DNA of 64,000 nucleotides, from NCBI RefSeq assembly GCF_014905095.1, contig NZ_CP041165.1:248001-312000 (forward strand), in the 5' to 3' direction. Below, one piece after another: positions 1-17,070 of the stretch. A model generated the notes under the pieces. It worked only from the letters and a program-made list of their open reading frames with translations. It was not told the origin of the DNA and ran no database searches. This DNA comes from Sulfurimonas marina. Its GTDB lineage: Bacteria > Campylobacterota > Campylobacteria > Campylobacterales > Sulfurimonadaceae. Made by a program: the position numbers and the translations under genes. Positions within the stretch are counted from its first letter, which is position 1, and every line of letters begins with the position of its first letter.

Positions 1-6
1 GAGCGT

Positions 7-186
7 ATGAATTTAGGTAAACATATCCAAAATGCAAAATTAGAGTTAAGTAAAGTTATCTTTCCTACAAAAGGTCAGGTAAAGCAAGCATATATCGCTG
101 TTATAGTTGTAGTGTCTGTTATCGCTGCATTTTTAGCTCTAGTTGACCTTCTTATGTCATCTGTAGTTTCAGCAATCTTAGGTTAA
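7..186 (+). CDS. secE: Preprotein translocase subunit SecE
   Basis: A 59-residue protein with the short SecE form usual in Campylobacterota: an amphipathic N-terminal helix, the conserved ELSKVIFPTK segment (about residues 13-22) and one transmembrane helix at about 28-50. SecE clamps SecY in the inner-membrane Sec translocon. The ATG at 7 follows GAGCGT at the window edge, which could be the end of an AGGAG-type ribosome binding site, so the gene is probably complete. nusG follows after 10 bases, the usual secE-nusG pairing. Length and family are clear; only the exact start is limited by the window edge. Confidence 0.9.
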   Translation: MNLGKHIQNAKLELSKVIFPTKGQVKQAYIAVIVVVSVIAAFLALVDLLMSSVVSAILG

Positions 187-196
187 GGAGAAAGTT

Positions 197-724
197 ATGG
201 CACATCAATGGTACTCAATCCAGACCTATGGAAGTGACAGAGCAGTTAGAGATGCTATCTTCAATATGATTGAAGAGTATGGACTGCAAGAACATATTAC
301 TGATGTAATTGTTCCAACGGAAGATGTTATCGAAGTAAAAGATGGAAAGAAAAAAGTTTCTGAGAGATCTCTTTATAGTGGATATGTTTTTGCTAAAATT
401 GATCTAAATACAGAAATTCAACACATGATCCAATCTATCCCTAAAGTATCAGGGTTTATTGGAGAAGGAAACCATCCGACACCTCTAAGTGAGCATGATA
501 TTAATGTTATCTTAGATCGTGTAAATAATCGTCAGGCACCAAAACCAAAAGTATTTTTTGATAGCGGTGAAACTGTACGTATTATTGATGGACCGTTTGC
601 AAACTTTACAGCGACTGTGGACGAGTACGATTTAGAACATGGTACTTTAAAACTCAACGTTTCAATTTTTGGTAGAGCTACTCCTGTAGATATCTCTTAC
701 ACTCAAGTTGAAAAAATAATTTAA
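197..724 (+). CDS. nusG: Transcription termination/antitermination factor NusG
   Basis: A 175-residue NusG. The N-terminal NGN domain (about 1-110) starts with the typical QWYSIQTYGSDRAV segment and binds the RNA polymerase clamp; the C-terminal KOW domain (about 122-170, with GETVRIIDGPFANF) contacts Rho or ribosomal protein S10. The start follows a strong AAGGAG. It lies between secE and rplK, the standard order. Nothing unusual in length or motifs. Confidence 0.97.
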   Translation: MAHQWYSIQTYGSDRAVRDAIFNMIEEYGLQEHITDVIVPTEDVIEVKDGKKKVSERSLYSGYVFAKIDLNTEIQHMIQSIPKVSGFIGEGNHPTPLSEHDINVILDRVNNRQAPKPKVFFDSGETVRIIDGPFANFTATVDEYDLEHGTLKLNVSIFGRATPVDISYTQVEKII

Positions 725-744
725 ATTCATAAAAAGGAAGAAAC

Positions 745-1170
745 ATGGCAAAAAAAGTTGATGGTTATATCAAGCTTCAAATTCAAGCCGGTGCTGCTAA
801 CCCAGCTCCTCCGGTAGGACCAGCTTTAGGACAACGTGGTGTTAACATCATGGAATTCTGTAAAGCTTTCAATGAAAAAACTAAAGATAAGATGGGATTC
901 AAAGTTCCAACTATCATTACTGTATATACAGATAGAAGTTTTACATTTGTTACTAAACAACCACCTGCATCTGCATTATTAATGAAAGCTGCTGGAATCA
1001 AAAAAGGTAGTGACAATCCACTTAAAAACAAAGTGGCAAAAATTACTCGTGAAAAACTTATGGAAATCGTTGATCAAAAGATCGAAGATTTAAATACAGA
1101 CGATAAAGAGATGGCGGCAAATACTATTGCTGGTCAAGCTCGTTCAATGGGTATTGAGATTACTGAGTAA
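745..1170 (+). CDS. rplK: 50S ribosomal protein L11
   Basis: A 141-residue L11, full family length. It carries the N-terminal proline-rich segment [16 protein letters not shown] that contacts the GTPase-associated centre, followed by the C-terminal 23S rRNA-binding domain. AAGGAAG precedes the ATG. L11 supports elongation factor function and RelA activation. It is first of the L11-L1-L10-L12 series and is followed by a 72-base spacer holding a small inverted repeat before rplA. Confidence 0.98.
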   Translation: MAKKVDGYIKLQIQAGAANPAPPVGPALGQRGVNIMEFCKAFNEKTKDKMGFKVPTIITVYTDRSFTFVTKQPPASALLMKAAGIKKGSDNPLKNKVAKITREKLMEIVDQKIEDLNTDDKEMAANTIAGQARSMGIEITE

Positions 1171-1192
1171 TCACCCTTAAATAATCATCGAC

Positions 1193-1212
1193 CACAATGA
1201 TTTAAAATTGTG
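1193..1212 (+). promoter_or_regulatory. Small inverted repeat in the rplK-rplA spacer
   Basis: CACAAT (1193-1198) and ATTGTG (1207-1212) form a perfect 6-bp stem with an 8-base loop, 31 bases before the rplA start. No U-run follows, so it is unlikely to be a terminator. L1 is known to repress its own operon by binding an mRNA mimic of its rRNA site; whether this stem is that site cannot be told from sequence. Confidence 0.35.
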
Positions 1213-1242
1213 TGGCAGAATTTTTAGATGGAGAAATTTGTA

Positions 1243-1935
1243 ATGAGCAAAAGATATAAACAATTACTAGAAAAAGTTGACAGCTCTAAGTCTTATACAA
1301 TCACTGAAGCTTCTTCAGCTGTAAAAGAGCTAAAAAGTGCAAAATTTGACGAGACTGTTGAAATTGCAATGAATTTAAATGTTGATCCACGTCACGCTGA
1401 CCAAATGGTACGTGGTGCGATCGTTCTTCCACACGGTACTGGTAAAACTGTACGTGTAGCTGTATTTGCTAAAGGTGCAAAAGCTGACGAAGCTAAAGCT
1501 GCTGGTGCTGACATTGTTGGTACTGATGAGTTAGTTGCACAAATTAAAGAAGGTAACATCGATTTTGATATCGTTGTTGCTGCACCAGACTGTATGGGTC
1601 TAGTTGGTCAAGTAGGACGTATCCTAGGGCCAAAAGGTTTAATGCCTAACCCTAAAACTGGTACTGTAACTCCAGATGTTGCTACTGCTGTTAACAATGT
1701 TAAAGGTGGTCAAGTAAACTTCAGAGTTGATAAAAAAGGTAACATTCACGCTGGTATCGGTAAAGCAAGTTTCGATGCTGATAAAATTGCTGAAAACCTT
1801 TCTACTTTTGTAAAAGCTATTAATAAACAAAAACCAGCTTCTTCAAAAGGTCGTTACATCAAAAATGCTGCACTTAGTTTAACTATGTCTCCAGCTGTTA
1901 AACTTGATATAGCTGAACTTTTAGATACAAAGTAG
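1243..1935 (+). CDS. rplA: 50S ribosomal protein L1
   Basis: A 230-residue L1, with the conserved [16 protein letters not shown] segment and [15 protein letters not shown] near the C-terminus. It forms the L1 stalk that moves deacylated tRNA out of the E site. An in-frame ATG lies 15 bases upstream at 1228, but it overlaps the GGAG at 1230-1233, which sits 9 bases before the ATG at 1243; the protein from 1243 begins [10 protein letters not shown], the usual L1 start, so 1243 was chosen. Confidence 0.97.
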   Translation: MSKRYKQLLEKVDSSKSYTITEASSAVKELKSAKFDETVEIAMNLNVDPRHADQMVRGAIVLPHGTGKTVRVAVFAKGAKADEAKAAGADIVGTDELVAQIKEGNIDFDIVVAAPDCMGLVGQVGRILGPKGLMPNPKTGTVTPDVATAVNNVKGGQVNFRVDKKGNIHAGIGKASFDADKIAENLSTFVKAINKQKPASSKGRYIKNAALSLTMSPAVKLDIAELLDTK

Positions 1936-1949
1936 TATAATATAAACTT

Positions 1950-1965
1950 CCGAGAACTTTCTCGG
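1950..1965 (+). terminator. Hairpin just after rplA (attenuator-like)
   Basis: CCGAGA (1950-1955) and TCTCGG (1960-1965) make a perfect 6-bp stem with an ACTT loop, 14 bases after the rplA stop. The following ATAGTTTTGAAAGTTTTTATTTT is U-rich but interrupted, so termination may be partial. This fits an attenuator between rplKA and rplJL. Confidence 0.45.
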
Positions 1966-2039
1966 ATAGTTTTGAAAGTTTTTATTTTGAGATTTTTTAT
2001 CTTAAAGTAAAGATTTTCATTTTTTGATGGGAATCTGAA

Positions 2040-2133
2040 TTACTTGGACTAAAGAGAGTCGGGGGCATAAACTGGAAACAGTTGCTTAAAAAGTCCTTTC
2101 TACCCCACTTGAAGTTTTATGTCTGGGAAGGAG
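2040..2133 (+). promoter_or_regulatory. rplJ leader, likely L10 autoregulatory element
   Basis: The 204-base spacer between rplA and rplJ lies where bacteria carry the L10 leader, an mRNA structure bound by the L10-(L12)4 complex to repress rplJL. It contains a guanine-rich stretch (AGTCGGGGG near 2060), ACTGGAAACAGT (a 4-bp stem closed by GGAAAC) and GTCC/GGAC-type complementary segments before the AAGGAG at 2128-2133. Position and small paired segments are visible; the kink-turn structure was not verified, and a covariance search against the Rfam L10 leader would settle it. Confidence 0.5.
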
Positions 2134-2139
2134 AAATTT

Positions 2140-2622
2140 ATGCTTAAATCTAAAAAAGCTGAAGTTATCGAGCAATTATCTAACTCTTTTGCTGAAACAA
2201 CTGCTGTAGTTATTTGTGACTACAAAGGTTTAACAGTTTCAGAATTAGAAGAGTTAAGAAAAGCTGCTCGTGCTAAAGACGCAAGTGTTCAGGTTGTTAA
2301 AAATACTTTAGCAAACATTGCACTAGAAAAAGCAGGTATGACAGGTGTTGAACTTAAAGATACAAATATCTTTATCTGGTCAAACGAAGTTATTAATGCT
2401 CCAAAAGTTGCTGCTAATTTCGCTAAAGATAATGAGAAACTAGTTGTTAAAGCTGGTTACTTAGACAAAGAAGCAGCTGATGCAGCGCAAATTGATGCTT
2501 ACGCTAAACTTCCAGGACGTGAAGAACTTCTTGGTATGCTTGCTGCAACTTGGATGGCACCACTTACAAACCTTGGGTTTGGTCTTGATGCACTTAGACA
2601 AAAAAAAGAAGCTGAGGCTTAA
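2140..2622 (+). CDS. rplJ: 50S ribosomal protein L10
   Basis: A 160-residue L10, the base of the L10-(L7/L12) stalk. The N-terminal segment (AEVIEQLSNSFAETTAVVICDYKGLTV) binds 23S rRNA, and the helical C-terminus recruits L12 dimers. An in-frame ATG at 2119 would add seven residues, but AAGGAG (2128-2133) sits 6 bases before 2140 and the protein from there begins MLKSKKAEV as expected, so 2140 is preferred. The long structured leader upstream suggests autoregulation. Confidence 0.96.
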   Translation: MLKSKKAEVIEQLSNSFAETTAVVICDYKGLTVSELEELRKAARAKDASVQVVKNTLANIALEKAGMTGVELKDTNIFIWSNEVINAPKVAANFAKDNEKLVVKAGYLDKEAADAAQIDAYAKLPGREELLGMLAATWMAPLTNLGFGLDALRQKKEAEA

Positions 2623-2631
2623 TTTTTTGTA

Positions 2632-2659
2632 ACTAGTTACTAGTCTAGATAAAACTAGT
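2632..2659 (+). repeat. Three ACTAGT copies in the rplJ-rplL spacer
   Basis: The palindrome ACTAGT occurs at 2632-2637, 2639-2644 and 2654-2659. The second and third can pair across a 9-base loop, and an A8 run follows. It lies 39-66 bases before rplL. It may slow polymerase or be an RNA processing point that sets L12 above L10; this is inference. Confidence 0.4.
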
Positions 2660-2697
2660 AAAAAAAATTAAAATTAAAAATACCATAGGAGAAAATT

Positions 2698-3069
2698 ATG
2701 GCTGTAACTAAAGAAGATGTATTAGAATTCATCTCTGGATTATCTGTATTAGAATTATCTGAGCTTGTTAAAGAGTTCGAAGAAAAATTTGGTGTATCTG
2801 CACAACCTGTAGCTGTTGCTGGTGTTGCTGGTGGTGAAGCTGCTGGTGGAGCTGAGCAAACTGAATTCAACGTAATGTTAACTGACGCTGGTGCTAAAAA
2901 AATCGGTGTTATTAAAGTTGTTCGTGAACTTACTGGTCTTGGTTTAAAAGAAGCTAAAGATGCATGTGAAAACTTACCATCTACAATCAAAGAAGGTGTA
3001 GATAAAGAAGCTGCTGAAGAAGCTAAAGCTAAATTAGAAGAAGCTGGTGCAACAGTAGAAGTTAAATAA
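2698..3069 (+). CDS. rplL: 50S ribosomal protein L7/L12
   Basis: A 123-residue L7/L12. The N-terminal dimerisation domain (about 1-50) is followed by an Ala/Gly/Val-rich hinge ([15 protein letters not shown]) and the C-terminal factor-binding domain with [20 protein letters not shown]. It is the multi-copy stalk protein that stimulates translational GTPases such as FusA, encoded farther on. TAGGAG precedes the start. A 215-base structured spacer separates it from rpoB. Confidence 0.98.
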   Translation: MAVTKEDVLEFISGLSVLELSELVKEFEEKFGVSAQPVAVAGVAGGEAAGGAEQTEFNVMLTDAGAKKIGVIKVVRELTGLGLKEAKDACENLPSTIKEGVDKEAAEEAKAKLEEAGATVEVK

Positions 3070-3088
3070 TTTTAACTCACTTTTTTAT

Positions 3089-3107
3089 GGAGGGCTTAGA
3101 TCCCTCC
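3089..3107 (+). terminator. Hairpin after rplL (possible partial terminator)
   Basis: GGAGGG (3089-3094) and CCCTCC (3102-3107) form a 6-bp GC-rich stem with a 7-base loop, 20 bases past the rplL stop. No U-run follows. In E. coli the rplL-rpoB spacer holds an attenuator that lowers rpoBC transcription; the position here is the same. Confidence 0.4.
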
Positions 3108-3114
3108 ACTTTCT

Positions 3115-3158
3115 GGGCGCTTTAGTAAGAAGAGGGAACTCTCCTTATTAAAGTGCCC
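3115..3158 (+). promoter_or_regulatory. Long double-stranded RNA hairpin in the rplL-rpoB spacer
   Basis: GGGCGCTTTA (3115-3124) pairs with TAAAGTGCCC (3149-3158) over 10 bp with one G-U pair, and the enclosed 24 bases extend the stem (TAAGAAGAG against CTCTCCTTA, one mismatch) up to a GGAA tetraloop. The whole is a near-continuous stem of about 20 bp. No U-run follows. In E. coli an RNase III site lies in the same spacer, so an RNase III processing site is the favoured reading. Confidence 0.5.
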
Positions 3159-3190
3159 TTATGTCGTTTATAAGCACTATAAAAAATCTC

Positions 3191-3251
3191 TTTGCAATAA
3201 GAGTAAATTTCAAATCTAGGGACGCCTAGAATTTGATAGTTGATTTGCAAA
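3191..3251 (+). promoter_or_regulatory. Nested hairpin upstream of rpoB
   Basis: Outer arms TTTGCAA (3191-3197) and TTGCAAA (3245-3251) enclose an inner stem TCAAATCTAGG (3210-3220) / CCTAGAATTTGA (3225-3236), GACG loop, one bulged base. The structure ends 33 bases before the rpoB ATG. It could stabilise or control the rpoBC message; function unknown. Confidence 0.4.
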
Positions 3252-3281
3252 AAATCATTAATTAACAACTTATCGAGGTAG

Positions 3282-11943
<8,662 letters not shown>

Positions 11944-11944
11944 G

Positions 11945-11965
11945 GAGTAAGCCTTTAGGCTACTC
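11945..11965 (+). terminator. Hairpin directly after rpoC
   Basis: GAGTA (11945-11949) and TACTC (11961-11965) enclose GCCT/AGGC with one bulged A, making a stem of about 9 bp. TTTACAACTTT follows, a weak U-tract. It lies within 2 bases of the rpoC stop and fits the end of the rpoBC message. Confidence 0.5.
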
Positions 11966-12077
11966 TTTACAACTTTCAACTATTTATCCAAAAAATCTAC
12001 ATCTATTTTAAAACAAATTAAAAACCACTTAAAATAAGCAAACTTTAATTACTATTTCTGTAGTATTTCGTGTCTAT

Positions 12078-12100
12078 AACTCTCTAAATTTTAGTGAGTT
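12078..12100 (+). promoter_or_regulatory. Near-perfect palindrome in the rpoC-rpsL spacer
   Basis: AACTC(T)CTAAA / TTTAG(T)GAGTT is a 23-base palindrome with ten pairs and one mismatch, centred on 12089. It overlaps a TATAAC (12075-12080) that could be a -10 box of a promoter for rpsL-rpsG-fusA. It could be an operator or the first leader hairpin of that message. Both roles are inference. Confidence 0.35.
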
Positions 12101-12135
12101 ACATTCTACTGGAAAAATTAAGTTAAAGGAAATAT

Positions 12136-12510
12136 ATGCCTACAATCAATCAATTGATTCGTAAAGAGCGTAAAAAAGTAGTAAAGAAATCAAAATCTGC
12201 TGCTTTAAAAGCTTGTCCACAGCGTCGTGGTGTATGTACTCGTGTTTACACAACTACACCTAAAAAACCAAACTCGGCTTTAAGAAAAGTTGCAAAAGTT
12301 AGATTAACTTCTGGAATCGAAGTTATTTCATATATTGGTGGTGAGGGTCACAACCTTCAAGAGCACTCTATCGTACTAGTACGTGGTGGTAGGGTAAAAG
12401 ATTTACCGGGTGTTAAGTATCACATCGTTCGTGGTGCACTAGATACTGCTGGTGTTGCTAACCGTTTAGTTGGTCGTTCTAAATACGGTACTAAAAAACC
12501 TAAAAAATAG
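12136..12510 (+). CDS. rpsL: 30S ribosomal protein S12
   Basis: A 124-residue S12 of the decoding centre. The conserved [18 protein letters not shown] and [19 protein letters not shown] loops are both intact, with lysines kept at the positions that give streptomycin resistance when changed, so a sensitive form is expected. AAGG lies before the ATG. It heads the rpsL-rpsG-fusA (str) operon. A 192-base spacer separates it from rpoC, probably with its own promoter. Confidence 0.98.
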   Translation: MPTINQLIRKERKKVVKKSKSAALKACPQRRGVCTRVYTTTPKKPNSALRKVAKVRLTSGIEVISYIGGEGHNLQEHSIVLVRGGRVKDLPGVKYHIVRGALDTAGVANRLVGRSKYGTKKPKK

Positions 12511-12533
12511 TAGAACTATTTTTTTAAGATATA

Positions 12534-12572
12534 TTCAAAGATAGCTGCAGGGTACAACTAGATGTACTTTGA
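12534..12572 (+). promoter_or_regulatory. Stem-loop in the rpsL-rpsG spacer, candidate S7 site
   Basis: GTACA (12552-12556) and TGTAC (12563-12567) form a 5-bp hairpin enclosed by TCAAA (12535-12539) and TTTGA (12568-12572). In E. coli S7 binds the S12-S7 spacer and represses translation of the str operon; this element has the right place. Similarity to the rRNA site of S7 was not established. Confidence 0.35.
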
Positions 12573-12601
12573 GTAAATTTTTTGAAAAAAATTGAAGATA
12601 A

Positions 12602-13081
<480 letters not shown>

Positions 13082-13101
13082 TATAATAAGGTAATTATAA
13101 A

Positions 13102-15192
13102 ATGGCAAGATCTCATAAATTAAGCGATGTAAGAAACATTGGTATTGCTGCTCACATTGATGCTGGTAAAACAACAACAACTGAGCGTATCCTTTTCTAT
13201 ACAGGTGTTGAGCATAAAATCGGTGAAGTTCACGATGGTGCTGCAACAATGGACTGGATGGAGCAAGAGCAAGAGCGTGGTATTACAATTACTTCAGCTG
13301 CTACAACATGTGAATGGAGCGGTAAACAAATTAATATTATCGATACTCCGGGTCACGTTGACTTTACTATTGAAGTTGAGCGTTCTATGCGTGTACTTGA
13401 TGGTGCTGTATCTGTATTCTGTGCAGTTGGTGGTGTTCAACCTCAATCTGAAACAGTTTGGAGACAAAGAAACCGTTATGGTGTACCTTCAATCGTTTTC
13501 GTAAACAAATATGATAGAACTGGTGCTGATTTCTATGAAGTAGAGCGTCAAATTCGTGAGCGTCTTAAAGGGAATCCGGTTCCTATTCAACTTCCTATCG
13601 GTGCTGAAGATCAATTCGAAGGTGTAATTGACTTAGTACAAATGAAAGAGATTGTTTGGGATGCTGAAGCTGCTATGGGTTCTGCATACAATACACAAGA
13701 TATCCGTGCTGATTATCAAGAAAAAGCTGAAGAATACCGTGAAAAAATGATTGAAGAGATCTCTGCAGTTGACGGTAATGAAGAGTTAATGGAAAAATTC
13801 TTAGAGGGTGAAGATATCTCTGAAGAAGAATTAAAAGCTGCAATCAAAGCTGCTACTATCGGTATGCACATTGTTCCAATGACTGTTGGTACAGCTTTTA
13901 AAAACAAAGGTGTTCAAACTTTACTTGACGCTGTTGTTGATTACCTTCCAGCTCCAACTGAAGTACCGGCTATTAAAGGTACAATGATGGATGATGAAGA
14001 GCAAGAAGTTACAGTTCCTTCAACTGATGATGGTGAATTCGCTTCATTAGCATTCAAAATTATGACTGACCCATTCGTTGGACAGTTAACTTTCATCCGT
14101 GTTTACCGTGGTTCTTTAGAATCAGGTTCATACGTACACAATTCAACTAAAGATAAAAAAGAGCGTATTGGTCGTATCATGAAAATGCATGCTATCAAAC
14201 GTGAAGAAGTTAAAGAGATCTACGCTGGTGAGATCGGTGCGGTTGTTGGTCTTAAATATACTACAACTGGTGATACTCTTTGTTCTGAAAAAGATAAAGT
14301 TGTTCTTGAAAGAATGGACTTCCCAGATCCGGTTATCTCTGTTGCAGTTGAACCAAAAACAAAAGCTGACCAAGAAAAAATGGGTATCGCTCTAGGTAAA
14401 CTAGCTGCAGAAGATCCATCTTTCCGTGTTGCTACTGATGAAGAGACTGGTCAAACTATTATTTCTGGTATGGGTGAGTTACACCTTGAGATTATTGTTG
14501 ACCGTATGAAGCGTGAGTTTAAAGTTGAAGCTGAAGTTGGTGCTCCACAGGTATCTTACCGTGAAGCTATCAGAAGCGAAGTTGACAAAAACTACAAATA
14601 TGCTAAACAGTCTGGTGGTCGTGGACAATATGGTCACGTTGTATTCAAAATGAAACCAGGTGAAGCTGGTGAAGGTCTTGTATTCCACAACGAAATCAAA
14701 GGTGGTGTTATTCCTAAAGAGTACGTTCCTGCTATTGAAAAAGGTATGGAAGAGTCTATGAAAAACGGTGTACTTGCTGGCTTCCCAATTGAAGATGTTG
14801 AAGTTACACTTTACGATGGTTCTTACCACGAAGTTGACTCGAATGAGATGTCATTCAAAATCGCTGCTTCAATGGGATTCAAAGAAGCTGCTCGTGAAGC
14901 AAGCCCAGCTATTCTTGAACCAATCATGAAAGTTGAAGTTGAAGTACCTGAAGAGTATATGGGTGACGTTATCGGTGACCTTAACCGTCGTCGTGGTCAA
15001 GTTAACTCTATGGGTGATAGAAGCGGTAACAAAATTGTTGACGCTCACGTTCCTCTTTCTGAGATGTTCGGATACTCTACTGATCTACGTTCAAATACAC
15101 AAGGTCGTGCTACATACGCTATGGAATTCGATCACTACGAAGAAGTTCCAAGAAACGTATCTGAAGAGATCATCAAAAAACGTAACGGATAA
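13102..15192 (+). CDS. fusA: Translation elongation factor G
   Basis: A 696-residue EF-G, which drives tRNA-mRNA translocation with GTP. The GTPase domain shows [14 protein letters not shown] (P-loop), DTPGHVDF (G3) and NKYD in the G4 position (the usual form is NKMD). Domains II-V follow at full length. It closes the str operon and is followed by a strong hairpin. A single EF-G occurs in this window. Confidence 0.98.
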   Translation: MARSHKLSDVRNIGIAAHIDAGKTTTTERILFYTGVEHKIGEVHDGAATMDWMEQEQERGITITSAATTCEWSGKQINIIDTPGHVDFTIEVERSMRVLDGAVSVFCAVGGVQPQSETVWRQRNRYGVPSIVFVNKYDRTGADFYEVERQIRERLKGNPVPIQLPIGAEDQFEGVIDLVQMKEIVWDAEAAMGSAYNTQDIRADYQEKAEEYREKMIEEISAVDGNEELMEKFLEGEDISEEELKAAIKAATIGMHIVPMTVGTAFKNKGVQTLLDAVVDYLPAPTEVPAIKGTMMDDEEQEVTVPSTDDGEFASLAFKIMTDPFVGQLTFIRVYRGSLESGSYVHNSTKDKKERIGRIMKMHAIKREEVKEIYAGEIGAVVGLKYTTTGDTLCSEKDKVVLERMDFPDPVISVAVEPKTKADQEKMGIALGKLAAEDPSFRVATDEETGQTIISGMGELHLEIIVDRMKREFKVEAEVGAPQVSYREAIRSEVDKNYKYAKQSGGRGQYGHVVFKMKPGEAGEGLVFHNEIKGGVIPKEYVPAIEKGMEESMKNGVLAGFPIEDVEVTLYDGSYHEVDSNEMSFKIAASMGFKEAAREASPAILEPIMKVEVEVPEEYMGDVIGDLNRRRGQVNSMGDRSGNKIVDAHVPLSEMFGYSTDLRSNTQGRATYAMEFDHYEEVPRNVSEEIIKKRNG

Positions 15193-15207
15193 TTTTTATC
15201 CATCCTC

Positions 15208-15235
15208 TATAAGACTTCCATTTGGAGGTCTTATA
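15208..15235 (+). terminator. Strong hairpin after fusA
   Basis: Arms 15208-15219 and 15224-15235 form a 12-bp stem with one U-G pair and an ATTT loop, 15 bases past the fusA stop. No U-tract follows (ACCCCTTC), so it may be a 3'-end stabilising hairpin rather than a classic intrinsic terminator. Confidence 0.6.
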
Positions 15236-15265
15236 ACCCCTTCATTATCTAATAAATCAAAAATT

Positions 15266-15274
15266 TGCTATAAT
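15266..15274 (+). promoter_or_regulatory. Extended -10 promoter for the 15300 gene
   Basis: TGCTATAAT is a perfect extended -10 element (TGnTATAAT), with the hexamer at 15269-15274, 25 bases before the ATG at 15300. No -35 consensus is needed in this phylum's sigma-70 promoters. Confidence 0.65.
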
Positions 15275-15299
15275 ACCACAAAAATTAATAGGTTATAAA

Positions 15300-15971
15300 A
15301 TGCGTAAATTGTTCTTATTAGTATTATTATCTACACTACTTTTTTCGAAAAATCCCGATGTATATGCTGCTTTAGGTGATGTTATATATAATAATGTTGA
15401 CAATATTAGTAAGTTAAAAGATATAAATCAATTTAGTGTTTACAAGGATAAAATAGAAAAATATACTCAAAAAGTAAATGCTACAAAAGCTTTTGGTTTT
15501 AAAATAGAACAGGGGGAACCAAACTTTGATAAAAAAACCTATTTATCAAGTTTAAGAGCACTTTCCAGAGATAATGATTTCTTTTTGCGATTAGCTAAAA
15601 AATTTTATGAAGATTCAATTACAACAGAAAACTCGCAACTTTTTTCTGAGATAATCAACAGTGGTCTTATTAATACTGATGAACATAAACAAGAGATTAT
15701 TGACTACTATTTTGCACATCAAGAAGATATAAATGCTTCAGGTGTTATACAAGCATTTCTTGATGCAGATGCAGGTCTTAGAGGGAAAAAAGAGACTGAG
15801 CTAAAAAATATAAAATCAAAAAGAGAACGTGAACTTGAGAGAATTAAGCAGATAAGAGAAAAAGACAAAAGAGAACAAGAAGCACTAGAGCAAAAACTGC
15901 AAAAAGAGTTAGAAGCTAAGAAAAAAGAGGTTCGTGAAGAACAAAAAAGAGAGCTGTTAAAAACGAGATAA
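15300..15971 (+). CDS. Exported protein with a C-terminal coiled coil, unknown function
   Basis: 223 residues, not recognised. The N-terminus (MRKLFLLVLLSTLLFSKNPDVYA) looks like a signal peptide or anchor. A helical middle region follows, and from about residue 165 the chain is almost only Lys, Arg and Glu (KRERELERIKQIREKDKREQ and on), predicting a long charged coiled coil that ends LLKTR. It has its own extended -10 promoter and weak ribosome binding site, and is convergent with bpt, 2 bases apart. A periplasmic scaffold is possible but not shown. Confidence 0.75.
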   Translation: MRKLFLLVLLSTLLFSKNPDVYAALGDVIYNNVDNISKLKDINQFSVYKDKIEKYTQKVNATKAFGFKIEQGEPNFDKKTYLSSLRALSRDNDFFLRLAKKFYEDSITTENSQLFSEIINSGLINTDEHKQEIIDYYFAHQEDINASGVIQAFLDADAGLRGKKETELKNIKSKRERELERIKQIREKDKREQEALEQKLQKELEAKKKEVREEQKRELLKTR

Positions 15972-15973
15972 TA

Positions 15974-16687
15974 TCAAGACCAGTTAAACTCTTCATACTC
16001 ACTCGGTCTGCCTTCTAAAGTGACATATGGAGTGTAATCTTTCTTATACTCTAAAGATGGACATCCTTCTACATAGTAACCTAAATATATCCATTTTTTT
16101 TCGTATCGCTTTGCAAATTCTATCTGTTTATATAAAGATAATCTACCAAGAGAATATTGTGCAAAGTCCGGATTGTAATAGAAATAGATCGAAGATATTC
16201 CATCTTGCAAAATATCTATAAGATCAACACCTATAAGTTTGTCTTGAAAAAAATATAACACTTCATAACCGAAATTTTCATATCCGCTGACAAAAGAATT
16301 AAAGTAATGATCAGGAGAAGTTGGAGAATAATCCCACCCCTTTTTTTCATTCATATATTTATGGTACTTATCAAAAAGTTCTAGATGGGTTTTTGTCATT
16401 GTAGGGTGTTGTACAACAATAGAGATATCTTTAGCTTTTTTTAGTACACGTCTGGCAGATTTTGAAAATATAAAATTATTAACATCTATTTTTATACTTT
16501 GACATTCATGACAATCTGTACATATAGGTCGAAAATACATTTTCCCAAATCTTCTATATCCTCTTTCTATTAACTCTTGACAAGCAGTAGCAGAACATTT
16601 GTCTATTACTTTATAGTGTGTAGTTTGTTGCATATTTTCTAGATATGAGCATTTATCTTCGAGTAGAAATTCTTTAAGTAAGTTCAT
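15974..16687 (-). CDS. bpt: Aspartate/glutamate leucyltransferase
   Basis: 237 residues, the Bpt/Ate N-end rule transferase family. The N-terminal KCSYLENMQQTTHYKV segment, GYRRFGKMYFRPICTDCHEC and the central DYSPTSPDHYFNSF region match the family signature. It moves Leu (or Arg) from aminoacyl-tRNA to proteins starting with Asp or Glu, marking them for ClpS-ClpAP. It is divergent from the small membrane protein at 16736 and tail-to-tail with the coiled-coil gene. Confidence 0.92.
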   Translation of the reverse strand: MNLLKEFLLEDKCSYLENMQQTTHYKVIDKCSATACQELIERGYRRFGKMYFRPICTDCHECQSIKIDVNNFIFSKSARRVLKKAKDISIVVQHPTMTKTHLELFDKYHKYMNEKKGWDYSPTSPDHYFNSFVSGYENFGYEVLYFFQDKLIGVDLIDILQDGISSIYFYYNPDFAQYSLGRLSLYKQIEFAKRYEKKWIYLGYYVEGCPSLEYKKDYTPYVTLEGRPSEYEEFNWS

Positions 16688-16735
16688 AAGTGAATTTTGA
16701 CATAATTTTGCTTTATTAAAAGCTAAAGGTTAATT

Positions 16736-17062
16736 GTGGAATTTTTTTTAAAACATCAGACAGTTATTTTTAGAAGTGTAGGTGCTTTTTTACTTGTAAT
16801 GGGATTCGCACTTTACTTTTGGGCAGCGCCGCAAAAAGTATTAAGTGAGAATGAAAGGGCAGCTGCAAACTTAGCACGTATGGAAGCTTCTGTAAGTGGC
16901 AGTAGTTCATCAAAGGCTTCAGCACGACAGCAATCAAATGCTTCACCAATATCTGCAGCTATGCAAGAAACACAAAAAAAACAGATTAGAATGTTAATGA
17001 TTATGGTAATGATATTTGGCGCAGGGTTTTTAGGATACAGTTTTTTAAAAAAGAAAGAATAA
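16736..17062 (+). CDS. Small two-helix membrane protein, unknown function
   Basis: 108 residues with two predicted transmembrane segments, about 12-30 and 85-103, joined by a Ser/Ala/Gln-rich loop (about 48-80) of low complexity. The start is GTG with AAAGG upstream; an eight-T run follows the start within codons 2-5. TTGACA in the bpt spacer is a possible -35. The family is unknown to me. The message probably ends close to the convergent prfB stop 8 bases on. Confidence 0.75.
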   Translation: MEFFLKHQTVIFRSVGAFLLVMGFALYFWAAPQKVLSENERAAANLARMEASVSGSSSSKASARQQSNASPISAAMQETQKKQIRMLMIMVMIFGAGFLGYSFLKKKE

Positions 17063-17070
17063 AGAGATGA

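Noticed and set aside
1228-1242. Longer rplA start at ATG 1228
   Set aside because: It overlaps the GGAG that serves the ATG at 1243, and the added residues are not L1-like.
2119-2139. Longer rplJ start at ATG 2119
   Set aside because: The AAGGAG lies inside it, and L10 begins at 2140.
11944-12135. Hidden gene in the 192-base rpoC-rpsL spacer
   Set aside because: No frame with a start and ribosome binding site was seen; the spacer looks regulatory only.
15193-15235. fusA hairpin as a bidirectional terminator
   Set aside because: No gene reads into it from the other side and no U-tract follows on either strand.
16738-16748. T8 run near the 16736 start (also in the EamA gene near 60640)
   Set aside because: Poly-T runs are common in AT-rich DNA and both frames are intact.
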